A stretch of 64,000 nucleotides of DNA from Azonexus sp. (GCA_031260295.1 JAIRKE010000074.1:1-64000); one strand, 5' to 3'; numbered from the stretch's first letter, positions 44,277 through 53,415 are shown. The notes: generated from the letters alone by a model not told the origin. Numbers and translations are program-made.

Positions 44277-44933
44277 CTAGAATGGCAAGACGCTAAGGAA
44301 GAAACGTGCCAACCAGCCCATGACCTGGCTTTCGCTGATCTGGCCGGAAGACTTGTACTCGATCCGGGCATCGGCCACCGCCGAGGACTGAACGGTATTC
44401 ATGGTGTCGATGAAGCCGGGATTGACGATGCCGGAAATGCGCACATATTCCTGCTCCTGGCCGATCGCCACCTGCTTCTCGCCGGAGACCAGCAAATTGC
44501 CATTGGGCAGCACCTCGATCACCGTGGCCGTCATGTTGCCGGTGAACACGTTGTTGTTGGCGGCTTGGCCGCTGCCGCTGAAGGTGTTGTTGCTGCTGGC
44601 GTCGAGGCTCATGCCTTGCAACCCCTTGCCGGGCAGGCCGGCGATGGCATTGACTGAAGCCGTGACGCCACCGGCCTTGGCCACCTTGTTGTTCGAGCTG
44701 GTGGTGGCGTTGGTGCTCTCGACAATGCGGATGGTGATCGTATCGCCGACATAGCGCGCCCGGCGATCCTCGAATAGCGGCCGGCTCTGGCCGGCCTGCC
44801 AGATCGCACCATTGGCCGCCGGCACCTCGTTGCGCAACGGCGGCCGGGCCGTCATCGGCTGATGGATGTTGGTCGGCGGCACCGTCGTGCACCCGGCGGC
44901 CACCACCAGCGCGAGCAGGGCGAGACGCTTCAT
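44277..44933 (-). CDS. flgH: Flagellar L-ring lipoprotein FlgH
   Basis: A 218-residue outer-membrane lipoprotein with lipobox VAAGC (Cys15). SLFEDRRA-like start of the mature domain (RPLFEDRRARYVGDTITIRI) and GIVNPGFIDTMNTVQSSAVADARIEY are FlgH blocks. It forms the L ring around the rod. Confidence 0.96.
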   Translation of the reverse strand: MKRLALLALVVAAGCTTVPPTNIHQPMTARPPLRNEVPAANGAIWQAGQSRPLFEDRRARYVGDTITIRIVESTNATTSSNNKVAKAGGVTASVNAIAGLPGKGLQGMSLDASSNNTFSGSGQAANNNVFTGNMTATVIEVLPNGNLLVSGEKQVAIGQEQEYVRISGIVNPGFIDTMNTVQSSAVADARIEYKSSGQISESQVMGWLARFFLSVLPF

Positions 44934-44942
44934 GACATCACC

Positions 44943-45725
44943 TCACAGTTGCGTCAGGCGGCCGAGCATCGAGTCGGAAGTCGACACCACCTTGGAATTG
45001 AGTTCGTAGGCCCGTTGGGTCTGGATCATCGTCACCAGCTCCTCGGCGACGTTGACGTTGGAGGTTTCGACATAGAACTGGTTGACCCCGCCGGCGCCGT
45101 TGGTGCCCGGCGTATTGGGCGTCGGCACGCCGCTTGAGCCAGTCTCCAGGAACAGATTCTGGCCCATGCCAAGCAGCCCCGCCGGATTGATGAAAGTGGC
45201 CAGTTGGATGGCGCCGATCTCGACGCTGCCGACAACGCCGGCCTGGGTGATCGACACCGTGCCGTCAAGGCCGATCGAGATGCTCTGGGCGTCGACCGGA
45301 ATGGTGATAGCGGGCTGCAGCGGATAACCGTCGGCGGTAACGATCTGACCCTGGTTGTCTTTCTGGAAGGAGCCGTCGCGGGTATAGGCGGTGGTGCCGT
45401 CGGGCAGCAGCACCTGGAAGAAGCCATGCCCCTGGATGGCGACATCGAGCGGATTTTCGGTCTTCTGGATGTTGCCCTGGGTAAACAAACGGGCGGTCGC
45501 CACTGGCCTGACGCCGGTACCCAATTGCAGGCCGGTTGGCACCTGGTTTTGCTGCGAGGTCTGCGAGCCGGGCTGGCGCATGGTCTGGTACAACAAATCC
45601 TCGAACACCGCGCGCGAACGCTTGAAACCGTTGGTACTGACGTTGGCCAGGTTATTGGCGATGACGTCGAGTTGAGTCTGCTGGGCATCGAGGCCGGTTC
45701 GGGCAATCCACAGGGAACGGATCAT
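44943..45725 (-). CDS. flgG: Distal rod protein FlgG
   Basis: A 260-residue rod protein. [39 protein letters not shown] is the rod/hook N-terminal motif with the FlgG-specific insertion after ANNLANVST. The C-terminal coiled coil is [28 protein letters not shown]. Length is the FlgG standard. Confidence 0.97.
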   Translation of the reverse strand: MIRSLWIARTGLDAQQTQLDVIANNLANVSTNGFKRSRAVFEDLLYQTMRQPGSQTSQQNQVPTGLQLGTGVRPVATARLFTQGNIQKTENPLDVAIQGHGFFQVLLPDGTTAYTRDGSFQKDNQGQIVTADGYPLQPAITIPVDAQSISIGLDGTVSITQAGVVGSVEIGAIQLATFINPAGLLGMGQNLFLETGSSGVPTPNTPGTNGAGGVNQFYVETSNVNVAEELVTMIQTQRAYELNSKVVSTSDSMLGRLTQL

Positions 45726-45746
45726 GATTCAGGTCTTTCCAGAGAT

Positions 45747-46490
45747 TCAGGCATTGAGCGACAACAACTGGTCGGCGCGTTGGGCGTTGGCATCGGCGGT
45801 CTGCAACAACTTGATCTGCATCTCGAACTGGCGCGACAGGCTGATGAGATTGACCATCGCGTCGGTGACATTGACGTTGCTGCCTTCGAGCGTGCCGGGG
45901 GCCACGGTCACGTTCTCGTCGACCGGCGCCGGCTGGCCGCTGCGCAGCCGGAACAGGCCGTCGCCACTGCGCACCAGATCCTCTTCCGGTGGATTGACGA
46001 GCTTGATGCGGCCTAGGATATTGGTGTTGTTCTGGGCGCCGAAGCTTGAAATCACCGACACCGTGCCATCGAAGCCGATCGCAATGTTGTTGTCCGGCGG
46101 AATGTTGATGGCGCCGCCGTCGCCCATCACGGTGATACCGCTCTTGGTTTGCAACAGACCATTGACGTCGACTTGCAGGCCGCCGGCGCGGGTGTAAGCC
46201 TCGCTGCCGTCGGGCATCTGCAAGGCGATCCAGCCTTTACCCCGGACCGCGACATCGAGGTCGTTGCCGGTAAACATCAGCGGTCCCTGGTCGAATACGT
46301 CGGCCACCGAGGCATCGACCGTGAAGGCGCGCGTCGGCATGCCCTCGCCGAGCACCGGCACGGCGCGGAAGCGGTGCTCCTGCGCCTTGTAGCCGACGGT
46401 GCTGGCATTGGCCAGATTGTTCGCGGTGCCGGCTTGTTGCATGAACACATGCTTGGCGCCGGTCATCGCGGTGTAGATCAGGCGATCCAT
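45747..46490 (-). CDS. flgF: Proximal rod protein FlgF
   Basis: A 247-residue rod protein. MDRLIYTAMTGAKHVFMQQAGTANNLANASTVGYKAQ and the end NVTDAMVNLISLSRQFEMQIKLLQTADANA identify it. It lies 22 bases downstream of flgE. Confidence 0.96.
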   Translation of the reverse strand: MDRLIYTAMTGAKHVFMQQAGTANNLANASTVGYKAQEHRFRAVPVLGEGMPTRAFTVDASVADVFDQGPLMFTGNDLDVAVRGKGWIALQMPDGSEAYTRAGGLQVDVNGLLQTKSGITVMGDGGAINIPPDNNIAIGFDGTVSVISSFGAQNNTNILGRIKLVNPPEEDLVRSGDGLFRLRSGQPAPVDENVTVAPGTLEGSNVNVTDAMVNLISLSRQFEMQIKLLQTADANAQRADQLLSLNA

Positions 46491-46512
46491 ATCTGTCGCT
46501 CAGCAAGCTGGT

Positions 46513-47826
46513 TTAGCGCAGATTGACCAGGGTCTGCATGATCTGGTCCTGGGTCTTGATCGACTGGGCATTGGCCTGGTAGTTGCGCTGATTGGTAATC
46601 AGATTCACCAGCTCGGCGGTCAGATCAACGTTCGATTCCTCGACCGAGTACGAGGCCAGCACGCCACGCCCGGAGGTATTCGGAGCACCGACCATCGGCG
46701 CACCGGAATCCGAGGTTTCGATCCACTGGTTGTTGCCGATCGAGCGCAAGCCGTTCGGATTAGTGAAATCGACCAGCACGACCTGGCCCATGGCGTAAGT
46801 CTGACCGTTGCTGTAGCGCGCCTGGATGATGCCATCCTCGGCGACCGAGACGCCGACCAGGCTGCCGGCGGCATAGCCGTCCTGCTCGATGCGGTTGGGG
46901 GAGAAATTGCTGCCGAACTGGGTGGTCCCCGTGAAATCGATCGGGAAAGTCTGCGTCGGGAGCGCGCCGTTGCCGCCCGGCTGCCCCTGGCTGATCATGG
47001 TGTTGAGAATGTCGAGCGTGACGTTCATCGGATTGCCGCCGCTGATCTGGCCGAGCGGATCGAAGGCCAGGGTGCCGATCGGGCCGCCGCCCGGCGTGAT
47101 GTTCTGGTTGGTGGTGCCGTCGAGCGTGGCATAGACATCCCACTCGTTGCCAGCGGCCGTCTTGCGGAAATAGAACATCATGCTGTGTGGATTGCCCAGC
47201 GAATCGTAGATCGTCGTCCCCGTCGCAAAGTTGTAGGTCGTCGGATCGGGCGTGAAGTTATTGGTGTCGCCGGGCGCGCCGCCATCGACCCAGGCCGAGG
47301 TCGGCTCGGTGACCCGCGAGTCGAGGTTGAGGTTGACCCTGATGCCGTTGAAGGGCGAATTCACGTTCGAGCCGGTCGCCTGCGGGGTCAGGTAGGAGGC
47401 GGAAATCTGCAAGGGAACGATGGTCTGGGTCAGGGTGCCGTTCTGCATCGCATAGCCGGTCAAAACCAGGCCCTGGTCGTTGATGACGTAGCCACTCTTG
47501 TCGAGGTGGAACTGGCCATTGCGGGTGTAGCTGACAGCGCCGTTGTGGTCCATGCGGAAGAAGCCGCCGCCATTGATCGCGATGTCCAGCGGGTTATTGG
47601 TGGTCGTGATGTTGCCCTGGGTGAATTGCTGCTGGATCGCCACCAGATTCGCGCCGATACCTATCTGGCTGGCGCCGTTGCCGGTCAGCGACGCGGCATA
47701 GACATCGGCGAAATGGGCAACCCCGGCCTTGAAGCCGACCGTGCTTGAGTTGGCGATGTTATGGCTGGTCGCATCAATCGCCTTGGACGAAGTATTGAGT
47801 CCGCTTAGTGCTTGCTGGAATGCCAT
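46513..47826 (-). CDS. flgE: Flagellar hook protein FlgE
   Basis: The 437-residue hook subunit. MAFQQALSGLNTSSKAIDATSHNIANSSTVGFKAG at the N-terminus and VDLTAELVNLITNQRNYQANAQSIKTQDQIM at the C-terminus form the core; the middle 300 residues hold the D1/D2 domains. Normal length for a betaproteobacterial hook. Confidence 0.97.
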   Translation of the reverse strand: MAFQQALSGLNTSSKAIDATSHNIANSSTVGFKAGVAHFADVYAASLTGNGASQIGIGANLVAIQQQFTQGNITTTNNPLDIAINGGGFFRMDHNGAVSYTRNGQFHLDKSGYVINDQGLVLTGYAMQNGTLTQTIVPLQISASYLTPQATGSNVNSPFNGIRVNLNLDSRVTEPTSAWVDGGAPGDTNNFTPDPTTYNFATGTTIYDSLGNPHSMMFYFRKTAAGNEWDVYATLDGTTNQNITPGGGPIGTLAFDPLGQISGGNPMNVTLDILNTMISQGQPGGNGALPTQTFPIDFTGTTQFGSNFSPNRIEQDGYAAGSLVGVSVAEDGIIQARYSNGQTYAMGQVVLVDFTNPNGLRSIGNNQWIETSDSGAPMVGAPNTSGRGVLASYSVEESNVDLTAELVNLITNQRNYQANAQSIKTQDQIMQTLVNLR

Positions 47827-47839
47827 TTTTTCACCTCAC

Positions 47840-48517
47840 TCAAAAAATTTGCAGAACATCGTTGAAAGCCACCCTGCCGAATGAACCCAGATCAAGCAGG
47901 AACCCGTCCGTCCCCCGTATCACAGCAGAAACCATGCCAATCTGCATCGGTGCCGCGTCGACCGGTTGTCCGCCGATGCTCGCCTCGACGCTGAAGGTGT
48001 AGTTGCCGTCGGGCAGGACATTGCCGTCGGCGTCGGTGCCGTCCCAGGCGAAGTAGAAATTGCCGGCCTCGCGGGCGCCGAGATTCTCGACCTGTACGAC
48101 CTTGCCAGTCGCATCCTTGATCGTAATCTGCACTTGATCAGCCGGGCCGGCCAACCCGATGCCAGCGATCGACTGGCCCTCGACCATCGGCAAATTATTG
48201 CCGGCAATCATCACACTCCTGCCGACCATACTTGCCGCCTGCATCGCCTGGGCCTCGTCATAACCAGCCAGCAACCGGGTCATCGTCTGGTTGAGCTTTT
48301 CGATACCGGTAACCGTGCTGAGCTGGGCCAACTGGGTGGTGACCTGGGCATTGTCGAGCGGGTTGAGCGGATCCTGGTTTCTCATCTGCGCCATCAGCAG
48401 CGTCAGGAAACGGGTTTCCATATCCTGGACCGCGCCGCTGGCGCTGGCAGTGCTCGATGCGCCGCCAACCTTGGCGTACAGGTCGGCGCTGTAGTCGGTG
48501 TTATTGATGATGGCCAT
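47840..48517 (-). CDS. flgD: Hook cap (scaffolding) protein FlgD
   Basis: A 225-residue protein. ETRFLTLLMAQMRNQDPLNPLDNAQVTTQLAQLSTVTGIEKLN is the N-terminal FlgD domain. FYFAWDGTDADGNVLPDGNYTFSVEA is the FLN-like Ig domain with its Tudor part. AGGAG seven bases before the ATG at 48517 fixes the start; the open frame further upstream overlaps flgC and is not used. Confidence 0.95.
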   Translation of the reverse strand: MAIINNTDYSADLYAKVGGASSTASASGAVQDMETRFLTLLMAQMRNQDPLNPLDNAQVTTQLAQLSTVTGIEKLNQTMTRLLAGYDEAQAMQAASMVGRSVMIAGNNLPMVEGQSIAGIGLAGPADQVQITIKDATGKVVQVENLGAREAGNFYFAWDGTDADGNVLPDGNYTFSVEASIGGQPVDAAPMQIGMVSAVIRGTDGFLLDLGSFGRVAFNDVLQIF

Positions 48518-48534
48518 TTTTATCTCCTGTCGGG

Positions 48535-48945
48535 TTAACCCTGGGCAATTTGCAGCGTACGCAGCAACATCGCCTTGGCGGTGTTCATGACTTCGACATT
48601 GGTCTGATAGGACCGCGAGGCGGAAATCATGTTGGTCATTTCCTCGACCACATCGACGTTGGCGAAAGCGACATAACCCTTGTCGTCGGCGGCGGGGTTC
48701 TTCGGGTCGTAGACCATGCGCGCTGGCGCGGCGCTTTCGACCACCTGGCGCACGCGCACGCCTCTGGACAGCTCGCTGTTGCCCATCGGCGTCGCCTCGA
48801 ACACCACCTGCTTGGCGCGGTAAGGCTTGCCGTCGGAAGAAACAATGCTGTCGGCGTTGGCCAGGTTGGAAGCCACGGCGTTGAGGCGCATCGACTGCGC
48901 CGTCATCGCGCTCGACGACACCTGGAATACATTGAACAGACTCAT
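48535..48945 (-). CDS. flgC: Proximal rod protein FlgC
   Basis: A 136-residue rod protein. MSLFNVFQVSSSAMTAQSMRLNAVASNLANADS and VDVVEEMTNMISASRSYQTNVEVMNTAKAMLLRTL are the FlgC termini. It follows flgB by 11 bases. Confidence 0.97.
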   Translation of the reverse strand: MSLFNVFQVSSSAMTAQSMRLNAVASNLANADSIVSSDGKPYRAKQVVFEATPMGNSELSRGVRVRQVVESAAPARMVYDPKNPAADDKGYVAFANVDVVEEMTNMISASRSYQTNVEVMNTAKAMLLRTLQIAQG

Positions 48946-48956
48946 GCCGATTCTCC

Positions 48957-49367
48957 TCAGCCATTGGTCGGGGTCAGCGCGTTACGCAGCCCCTTGAGTT
49001 TGTCGCCGATCAGTTGCGTCAGAATCTGGTACTGCATCGCGTTGTCGGCGATCTGCGCCCGTTCGACATCCATATCCACGGTGTTGCCGTCGACCGCCGA
49101 CTGGGTTTCCTGGCGATACATCAGTTGCGCCGCGCCGCTGGCATTGCCGCTGCCGGCAAGATGCGCCGGCGCCGTCCGGGCCATGTCGATGCCGCCGACC
49201 AGGCGCCCGCCCAGGGCATTCTGCATGGCTTGGGCAAAATCGAAATCGCGGGCCTGGTAGCGCGGCGTATCGGCATTGGCGATGTTCGAGGCCAGAATCT
49301 GATGGCGTTGAGTGCGCAGATTCAAGGCCTGGCTGTAAACCGATACGTGTTGGGCAATGGTTTTCAT
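48957..49367 (-). CDS. flgB: Proximal rod protein FlgB
   Basis: A 136-residue rod protein and first gene of the flgBCDEFGHIJKL operon. LRTQRHQILASNIANADTPRYQARDFDF is the rod motif, and the C-terminal helix starts VDMDVERAQIADNAMQYQ. A sigma-54 promoter lies about 35 bases upstream. Confidence 0.97.
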   Translation of the reverse strand: MKTIAQHVSVYSQALNLRTQRHQILASNIANADTPRYQARDFDFAQAMQNALGGRLVGGIDMARTAPAHLAGSGNASGAAQLMYRQETQSAVDGNTVDMDVERAQIADNAMQYQILTQLIGDKLKGLRNALTPTNG

Positions 49368-49400
49368 GGGATTACCTTCCTTCTGATCTACCCAAGCGAA

Positions 49401-49416
49401 AGCATTCTCCGTGCCA
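49401..49416 (-). promoter_or_regulatory. Sigma-54 promoter of the flgB operon
   Basis: On the minus strand the site reads TGGCACG-N4-ATGCT: a perfect -24 element and a -12 with one mismatch, GG and GC ten bases apart. Predicted initiation is about 20 bases before the flgB ATG. The divergent flgA begins about 55 bases away. Confidence 0.85.
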
Positions 49417-49471
49417 ACCGTCTGGCGACCAGCGCTTTCCCCTGCCGGGCGCGATCAGGCACAATGGCGGC

Positions 49472-50155
49472 ATGCTGCTGCGCTGCCTCATCCTCCTCTG
49501 CGCCCTCCTGCTCGATTCGACCGCCGCCGCTGCCGCCGAAGTCGACGTGGTAATCGACACCGCCGAACGCTACGTCAAGCTGCAAACCCAGGGCATGCCG
49601 GGCGAAGTCAAAATCACCATGGGCCGGCTCGATGTCGAGCGCCTGCCGCCGTGCTCGGCGCACGAAGCCTACGCGCCGCCCGGCACGCGCCTCTCCGGGC
49701 GGACCCATATCGGTGTCCGTTGTCTCGGACCGAACATCTGGAGCGTGCTGGTGCCGGTACAAATTGCCGTGACCGGCAATTATGTCGTCACCGCCCGCCC
49801 GCTCGGCGCCGGCCAGACCATTCAGGAAGGCGACATCACCGTGGTTGCCGGCGACTTGTCGACATTGCCCAACGGCATCGTCGGCTCGACCGTCGATGCG
49901 GTCGGCAAAACCCTGCGCAATTCGGTCGCGGCCGGCCAGCCCTTGCGCGGCGACCAACTGATCGCCCCGCTGGTCATCCGGCAAGGCCAGACGGTCCGCG
50001 TTATCTCCCGTGGAACGGGTTTTGCCGTCAGCAGCGAGGGACGGGCGCTGAACAATGCCAGCGTAGGCCAGGTCGCGCAGGTACGCATGAACTCCAGCGG
50101 CCAGACGGTCAGTGGCATCGCCCAGGCCGACGGCACCGTCGAAATCGGTTTTTAG
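49472..50155 (+). CDS. flgA: P-ring assembly chaperone FlgA
   Basis: A 227-residue periplasmic protein with a signal peptide (LLRCLILLCALLLDSTAAAAA). The SAF-like middle (VVTARPLGAGQTIQEGDI) and the C-terminal beta domain (VIRQGQTVRVISRGTGFAVSSEGRALNNASVGQVAQVRM) are the FlgA signature. It is divergent from flgB and upstream of flgM. Confidence 0.95.
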   Translation: MLLRCLILLCALLLDSTAAAAAEVDVVIDTAERYVKLQTQGMPGEVKITMGRLDVERLPPCSAHEAYAPPGTRLSGRTHIGVRCLGPNIWSVLVPVQIAVTGNYVVTARPLGAGQTIQEGDITVVAGDLSTLPNGIVGSTVDAVGKTLRNSVAAGQPLRGDQLIAPLVIRQGQTVRVISRGTGFAVSSEGRALNNASVGQVAQVRMNSSGQTVSGIAQADGTVEIGF

Positions 50156-50157
50156 GC

Positions 50158-50184
50158 TAAAGCTTCGTCCAACTACGCCGTTAA
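50158..50184 (+). promoter_or_regulatory. Sigma-28 (FliA) promoter of flgM
   Basis: TAAAGCTT at 50158-50165, 11 bases, then GCCGTTAA at 50177-50184: seven of eight matches in each half to TAAAGTTT and GCCGATAA with perfect spacing. It begins directly after the flgA stop and lies about 35 bases before the flgM start, giving autoregulated late expression of FlgM. Confidence 0.88.
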
Positions 50185-50218
50185 ACAGATCAAGACATAA
50201 AGCACCGGGAAGTTCATC

Positions 50219-50503
50219 ATGAAAATCGACAGCTCATACACGCCCACAACGGCCGGCCTCGCCCCCAAGGGGCCGGTTGCTCAGCAAACGTCGCCAGCCG
50301 GCGCAACGACCGAGGCAGTCAGCCTCAGCCCGCTGGCCGGCAGCCTGCGCGGCGGCGAAGCGCCGCCGGTCAACGCCACGCGCATCCAGGAAATCAAGCA
50401 GGCCATCGCCGAAGGTCGGTTCAAGATCAACCCGGAAGCCATTGCCGACCGCCTGATTGAATCCGCCCGCGACTTGGTCAGCGCCAGCCACCGCGAAGCC
50501 TGA
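50219..50503 (+). CDS. flgM: Anti-sigma-28 factor FlgM
   Basis: A 94-residue protein, unstructured in its first half, with the sigma-28-binding C-terminal helices (RIQEIKQAIAEGRFKINPEAIADRLIESARDLV). FlgM holds FliA inactive until the hook is complete and FlgM is exported. It overlaps flgN by one base. Confidence 0.95.
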   Translation: MKIDSSYTPTTAGLAPKGPVAQQTSPAGATTEAVSLSPLAGSLRGGEAPPVNATRIQEIKQAIAEGRFKINPEAIADRLIESARDLVSASHREA

Positions 50504-50967
50504 TGGACGACCTCGGCGCAATCACTACCCGCGAAGTCGTCCTGATCGGTCGCTTCATCGAGCTGCTCAAGGAAGAGCAGGAAACCTTGTGCGGCGCCAA
50601 TCCGGAACCTTTGCCGGAAATCGGCGTGGCCAAGGTGGCGCTGGTCGGGCAACTCAACGAACTGGAGAACGAGCGCCGCGCCGTGCTCGGCATCGGCAGC
50701 GAGGAGAAGACCCGCAGCGCCATGGAAAGCTGGCTGCTCGCCAATCCGACAGAGCAGCAAGTCGCCCACGACTGGCAGATGCTGCTGGCGCTGGCCGGCG
50801 AAGCCAAGCAGCTACATGAACTCAATGCCGGCCTGGTCGCCCTGCACCTGCAGCACACGGGCGACGCGCTGCATGTTCTCGACAGCCGGCGTGCCGCCGA
50901 CTCCCTCTACGGCAGCGACGGCCAAGCCGCCGCGCCAAGCGGCAGCCGCATCGTCGATTCGGCCTGA
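50503..50967 (+). CDS. flgN: FlgK/FlgL export chaperone FlgN
   Basis: A 154-residue helical protein in the classic flgAMN position. IELLKEEQETLCGANPEPLPEIGVAKVALVGQLNELENERRAVL has the FlgN pattern of an N-terminal coiled coil. It protects hook-associated proteins FlgK and FlgL before secretion. The stop is followed by a short GGGG-CAAAA-CCCC hairpin without a U-run. Confidence 0.9.
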   Translation: MDDLGAITTREVVLIGRFIELLKEEQETLCGANPEPLPEIGVAKVALVGQLNELENERRAVLGIGSEEKTRSAMESWLLANPTEQQVAHDWQMLLALAGEAKQLHELNAGLVALHLQHTGDALHVLDSRRAADSLYGSDGQAAAPSGSRIVDSA

Positions 50968-51073
50968 AGGGGCAAAACCCCGGAGTCCGGCCCCGCACCG
51001 CTTTCCTTCGACGAACATTACCCGCCCTTGGCGAGGAGTCTGCACCCTCCCAATTTGTAGAGTGAGAACCGGG

Positions 51074-51490
51074 ATGGAACTCGACATTGAACGTATCCGC
51101 GCCTTTTTCATGAAGGATCGCTTCGCCACGAACGCGGGCGTCGTCATTGATTCAGTGACGAAAGAAGAAGTGCAATGCAGCATGCCGATCACGAGCGAGC
51201 ATCTGAACGCGGCAGGCACAGTTCAAGGGGGAGCGATTTTTACGCTGGCCGATCTGACTTTTGGCGTGCACTCCAACTTGCGGCTGTTTCTTGGCGAGAA
51301 TGCGGGCATCACGGTAGGGCAATCAATTAGTATCTCTTACCTTGCCACGCCCAAGGGAAAACGGCTGATTGCGCGTTCGGTTTGCCTGTCCAGCGGGCGG
51401 AATGTCTCAGTATACCGCGTCGAGGTGCGGGACGACCTGGGTAATTTCATCGCGGATATGCGCGGGAACGGGTTTACGAAGGCGGTGTAA
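51074..51490 (+). CDS. Hotdog-fold thioesterase (PaaI-like)
   Basis: A 138-residue single-domain 4HBT protein. HLNAAGTVQGGAIFTLAD (residues 43-60) carries the HGG-like active-site region of PaaI/YdiI-type acyl-CoA thioesterases, with Val-Gln-Gly in place of His-Gly. The ATG at 51074 follows GGG only weakly spaced. It has no known flagellar role and, with the next gene, interrupts the flagellar regulon. The substrate is unknown. Confidence 0.8.
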   Translation: MELDIERIRAFFMKDRFATNAGVVIDSVTKEEVQCSMPITSEHLNAAGTVQGGAIFTLADLTFGVHSNLRLFLGENAGITVGQSISISYLATPKGKRLIARSVCLSSGRNVSVYRVEVRDDLGNFIADMRGNGFTKAV

Positions 51491-51540
51491 TCGTGGTCAA
51501 ACCTTACGTCCAAGGCCGCGCATATCCTCGCTTTCTGCTT

Positions 51541-53172
51541 TTACGGACACCTCGAGTCCGTGGGTAGTCCATTCCGGTCGACTGTGCGTCCCATCAACAT
51601 GGAAAAATAAGGATCACAGGCAGGCGGCAGCCCTGAAGTTTGCGCTGTGAGGGAACTGGCCGAAGTTTCCTTGCCCGCTTCATCCAGCGCCGTCACCCTA
51701 TATTGGTAAAGCGTTTTTTCTTTCAGACCGTCATCCACATAAGCGGTCCCGGTGAAATATTCCGGCGTGACCATCAAAAAGGTGGGTTCGCCTTTATCTC
51801 CCGAATCAAGACCTGGCATCAAGCGATATACCCGGTAGGTTGCTGCATTCGGTACAGCTTCCCAGACCAGGAGCACTTGACTGCTACTGACATCCAGAAC
51901 CTGCGCGACGGGCGCAGTCAAAAGGATTTCATGCGCGGGGTTCTTTACCGCCTGCTCGTCTGCGGACTGTTTCCCCTCCTCCCGTTCGTCTGGATTAGCA
52001 AGCGCCTGCACCATACGCCAGACAGCGGCTATCTGAAAACCATTCTTGGTTGCGTAGTGACCCGCGTGCCGATCACCCGTATCGTTATAACCCCACCAAT
52101 CCCAACAGGCATTCGGGTTCATGGGGAGCATCGCGGAGGAAGTAGCCTGCGGGAACAAAACGACCAGGCGGTTCTGTTCCGCCCATTCGTTGTAGCCCGC
52201 GCTTTTCACGAAATCCATATTGATTTTACCGGCACTTTGCTGGCAACCATGAAACGCGATGTGCAGCCGGCAGGCTTTTCCTTCCAGACAGCTCCGAGGC
52301 ACATAGAGATACCCCTCGCCAGCCATTGAGATTCTGTCCGGTTTAATTTTTCTGTCATCTATCCGCGTATAGAGAGCCTGATTGAAGGAGAGCAGTTTTC
52401 CTTTCAATTGATCACTGGCGGTGCGCTGCATCGGGCCGTAGAAAAATTGCAGCGCCATGCCTGCCGCATCATAAGGGGTCTTGCCAACGGAACAGACATT
52501 GATGAAATTGCCGCCGGTCACGTCGCAAACATTACAAGAGGCGCCCGTTTCATTCTCGCTATTTGCGCAGGCGGCGGAGATTTGTGCGTGTGCCGCAGGC
52601 AATTCATGTTTATGGAAAATCTGGTGCGCTGGTACAAATGCGCGGTAATAGGTTTCCAGTGCGCTGCTGACGGGCGTTTTCACGATGCCGTCGTTATAGC
52701 CATGAAAAATCCAGACTTTTTGCCGTACCAACCTGTCCAGTGGATCGATCTTTCCTTCCTTTGCCCAACGCTGTGTCGTTTCCCGCATCAAACGCTGATC
52801 GTCTTCCGTAATTGCACTGACCGGAAACATCGGATCACCTTGCATGCAACGAGCGATGGCTTTCGATAGCCCTGCGCCGCTCCAGGATTCTTTCCCTGCA
52901 CAGAAATAGGGACCCCCTGCCGTTATGGCAACGCCCTTGATAGAGTCGGAATGCGCAACGGCCATCTGTGTCGCCATGAAAGCGCCGGAAGAGATGCCGG
53001 AGGCCGTCGTCTCCCGCAAATCCAGGTTCAGTTTGGGCAATGTCCCTTGTACTTGTTCTGCTTCAGGCAGAGCAAACCAGGATACCGCCAGCACCGCCGT
53101 AAACAGTGTGGAGCCTATGAGTAACGGCATACCCATTTTTCGTGGCGAGGCTTCCGGGGGAGATGTAGCCAT
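51541..53172 (-). CDS. PHB-depolymerase-like extracellular esterase with fibronectin III domain
   Basis: A 543-residue exported protein. A membrane or signal segment at about 15-35 (PLLIGSTLFTAVLAVSWFA) leads to an alpha/beta-hydrolase domain. The nucleophile is S61 in GISSGAFMA. A second block, HIAFHGCQQSAG, is typical of type 2 short-chain polyhydroxyalkanoate depolymerases, and many cysteines are present. Residues about 430-515 form a fibronectin type III domain (VLLVWEAVPNAATYRVYR). It would degrade polyhydroxybutyrate or a similar ester outside the cytoplasm. It is convergent with the thioesterase gene and its base composition is lower in GC than flagellar neighbours. Confidence 0.83.
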   Translation of the reverse strand: MATSPPEASPRKMGMPLLIGSTLFTAVLAVSWFALPEAEQVQGTLPKLNLDLRETTASGISSGAFMATQMAVAHSDSIKGVAITAGGPYFCAGKESWSGAGLSKAIARCMQGDPMFPVSAITEDDQRLMRETTQRWAKEGKIDPLDRLVRQKVWIFHGYNDGIVKTPVSSALETYYRAFVPAHQIFHKHELPAAHAQISAACANSENETGASCNVCDVTGGNFINVCSVGKTPYDAAGMALQFFYGPMQRTASDQLKGKLLSFNQALYTRIDDRKIKPDRISMAGEGYLYVPRSCLEGKACRLHIAFHGCQQSAGKINMDFVKSAGYNEWAEQNRLVVLFPQATSSAMLPMNPNACWDWWGYNDTGDRHAGHYATKNGFQIAAVWRMVQALANPDEREEGKQSADEQAVKNPAHEILLTAPVAQVLDVSSSQVLLVWEAVPNAATYRVYRLMPGLDSGDKGEPTFLMVTPEYFTGTAYVDDGLKEKTLYQYRVTALDEAGKETSASSLTAQTSGLPPACDPYFSMLMGRTVDRNGLPTDSRCP

Positions 53173-53415
53173 TGTGTTATTAGAGAGGGGCTATTAGGGT
53201 CAGCATCGACTTTATTTTATGAAAATGATTGAAAACAATTCGAAGCTGCCCCCTATTTACACAAGCGTCTATTTTGCAGACGAACATAACCTTGGGAAGT
53301 TTCAGATAAACCGTGGGTAGCGTTGCACCAAGGACATTTTGGAAAGCCATATGCAGATTTTCCGCATTGCGGACAGAAGCGGCTATTCATTGGCGTCCAA
53401 CTACCGTTTTCAGAG
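53173..53415. other. Intergenic region with AT-rich part and a possible gene remnant
   Basis: The first 90 bases are AT-rich and would hold the promoter of the leftward depolymerase gene, though no clear -35/-10 pair stands out. At about 53300-53410 the plus strand encodes a short peptide containing PHCGQK that looks protein-like but lacks a start and continues into the antisense of motD. I cannot assign it. Confidence 0.4.
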
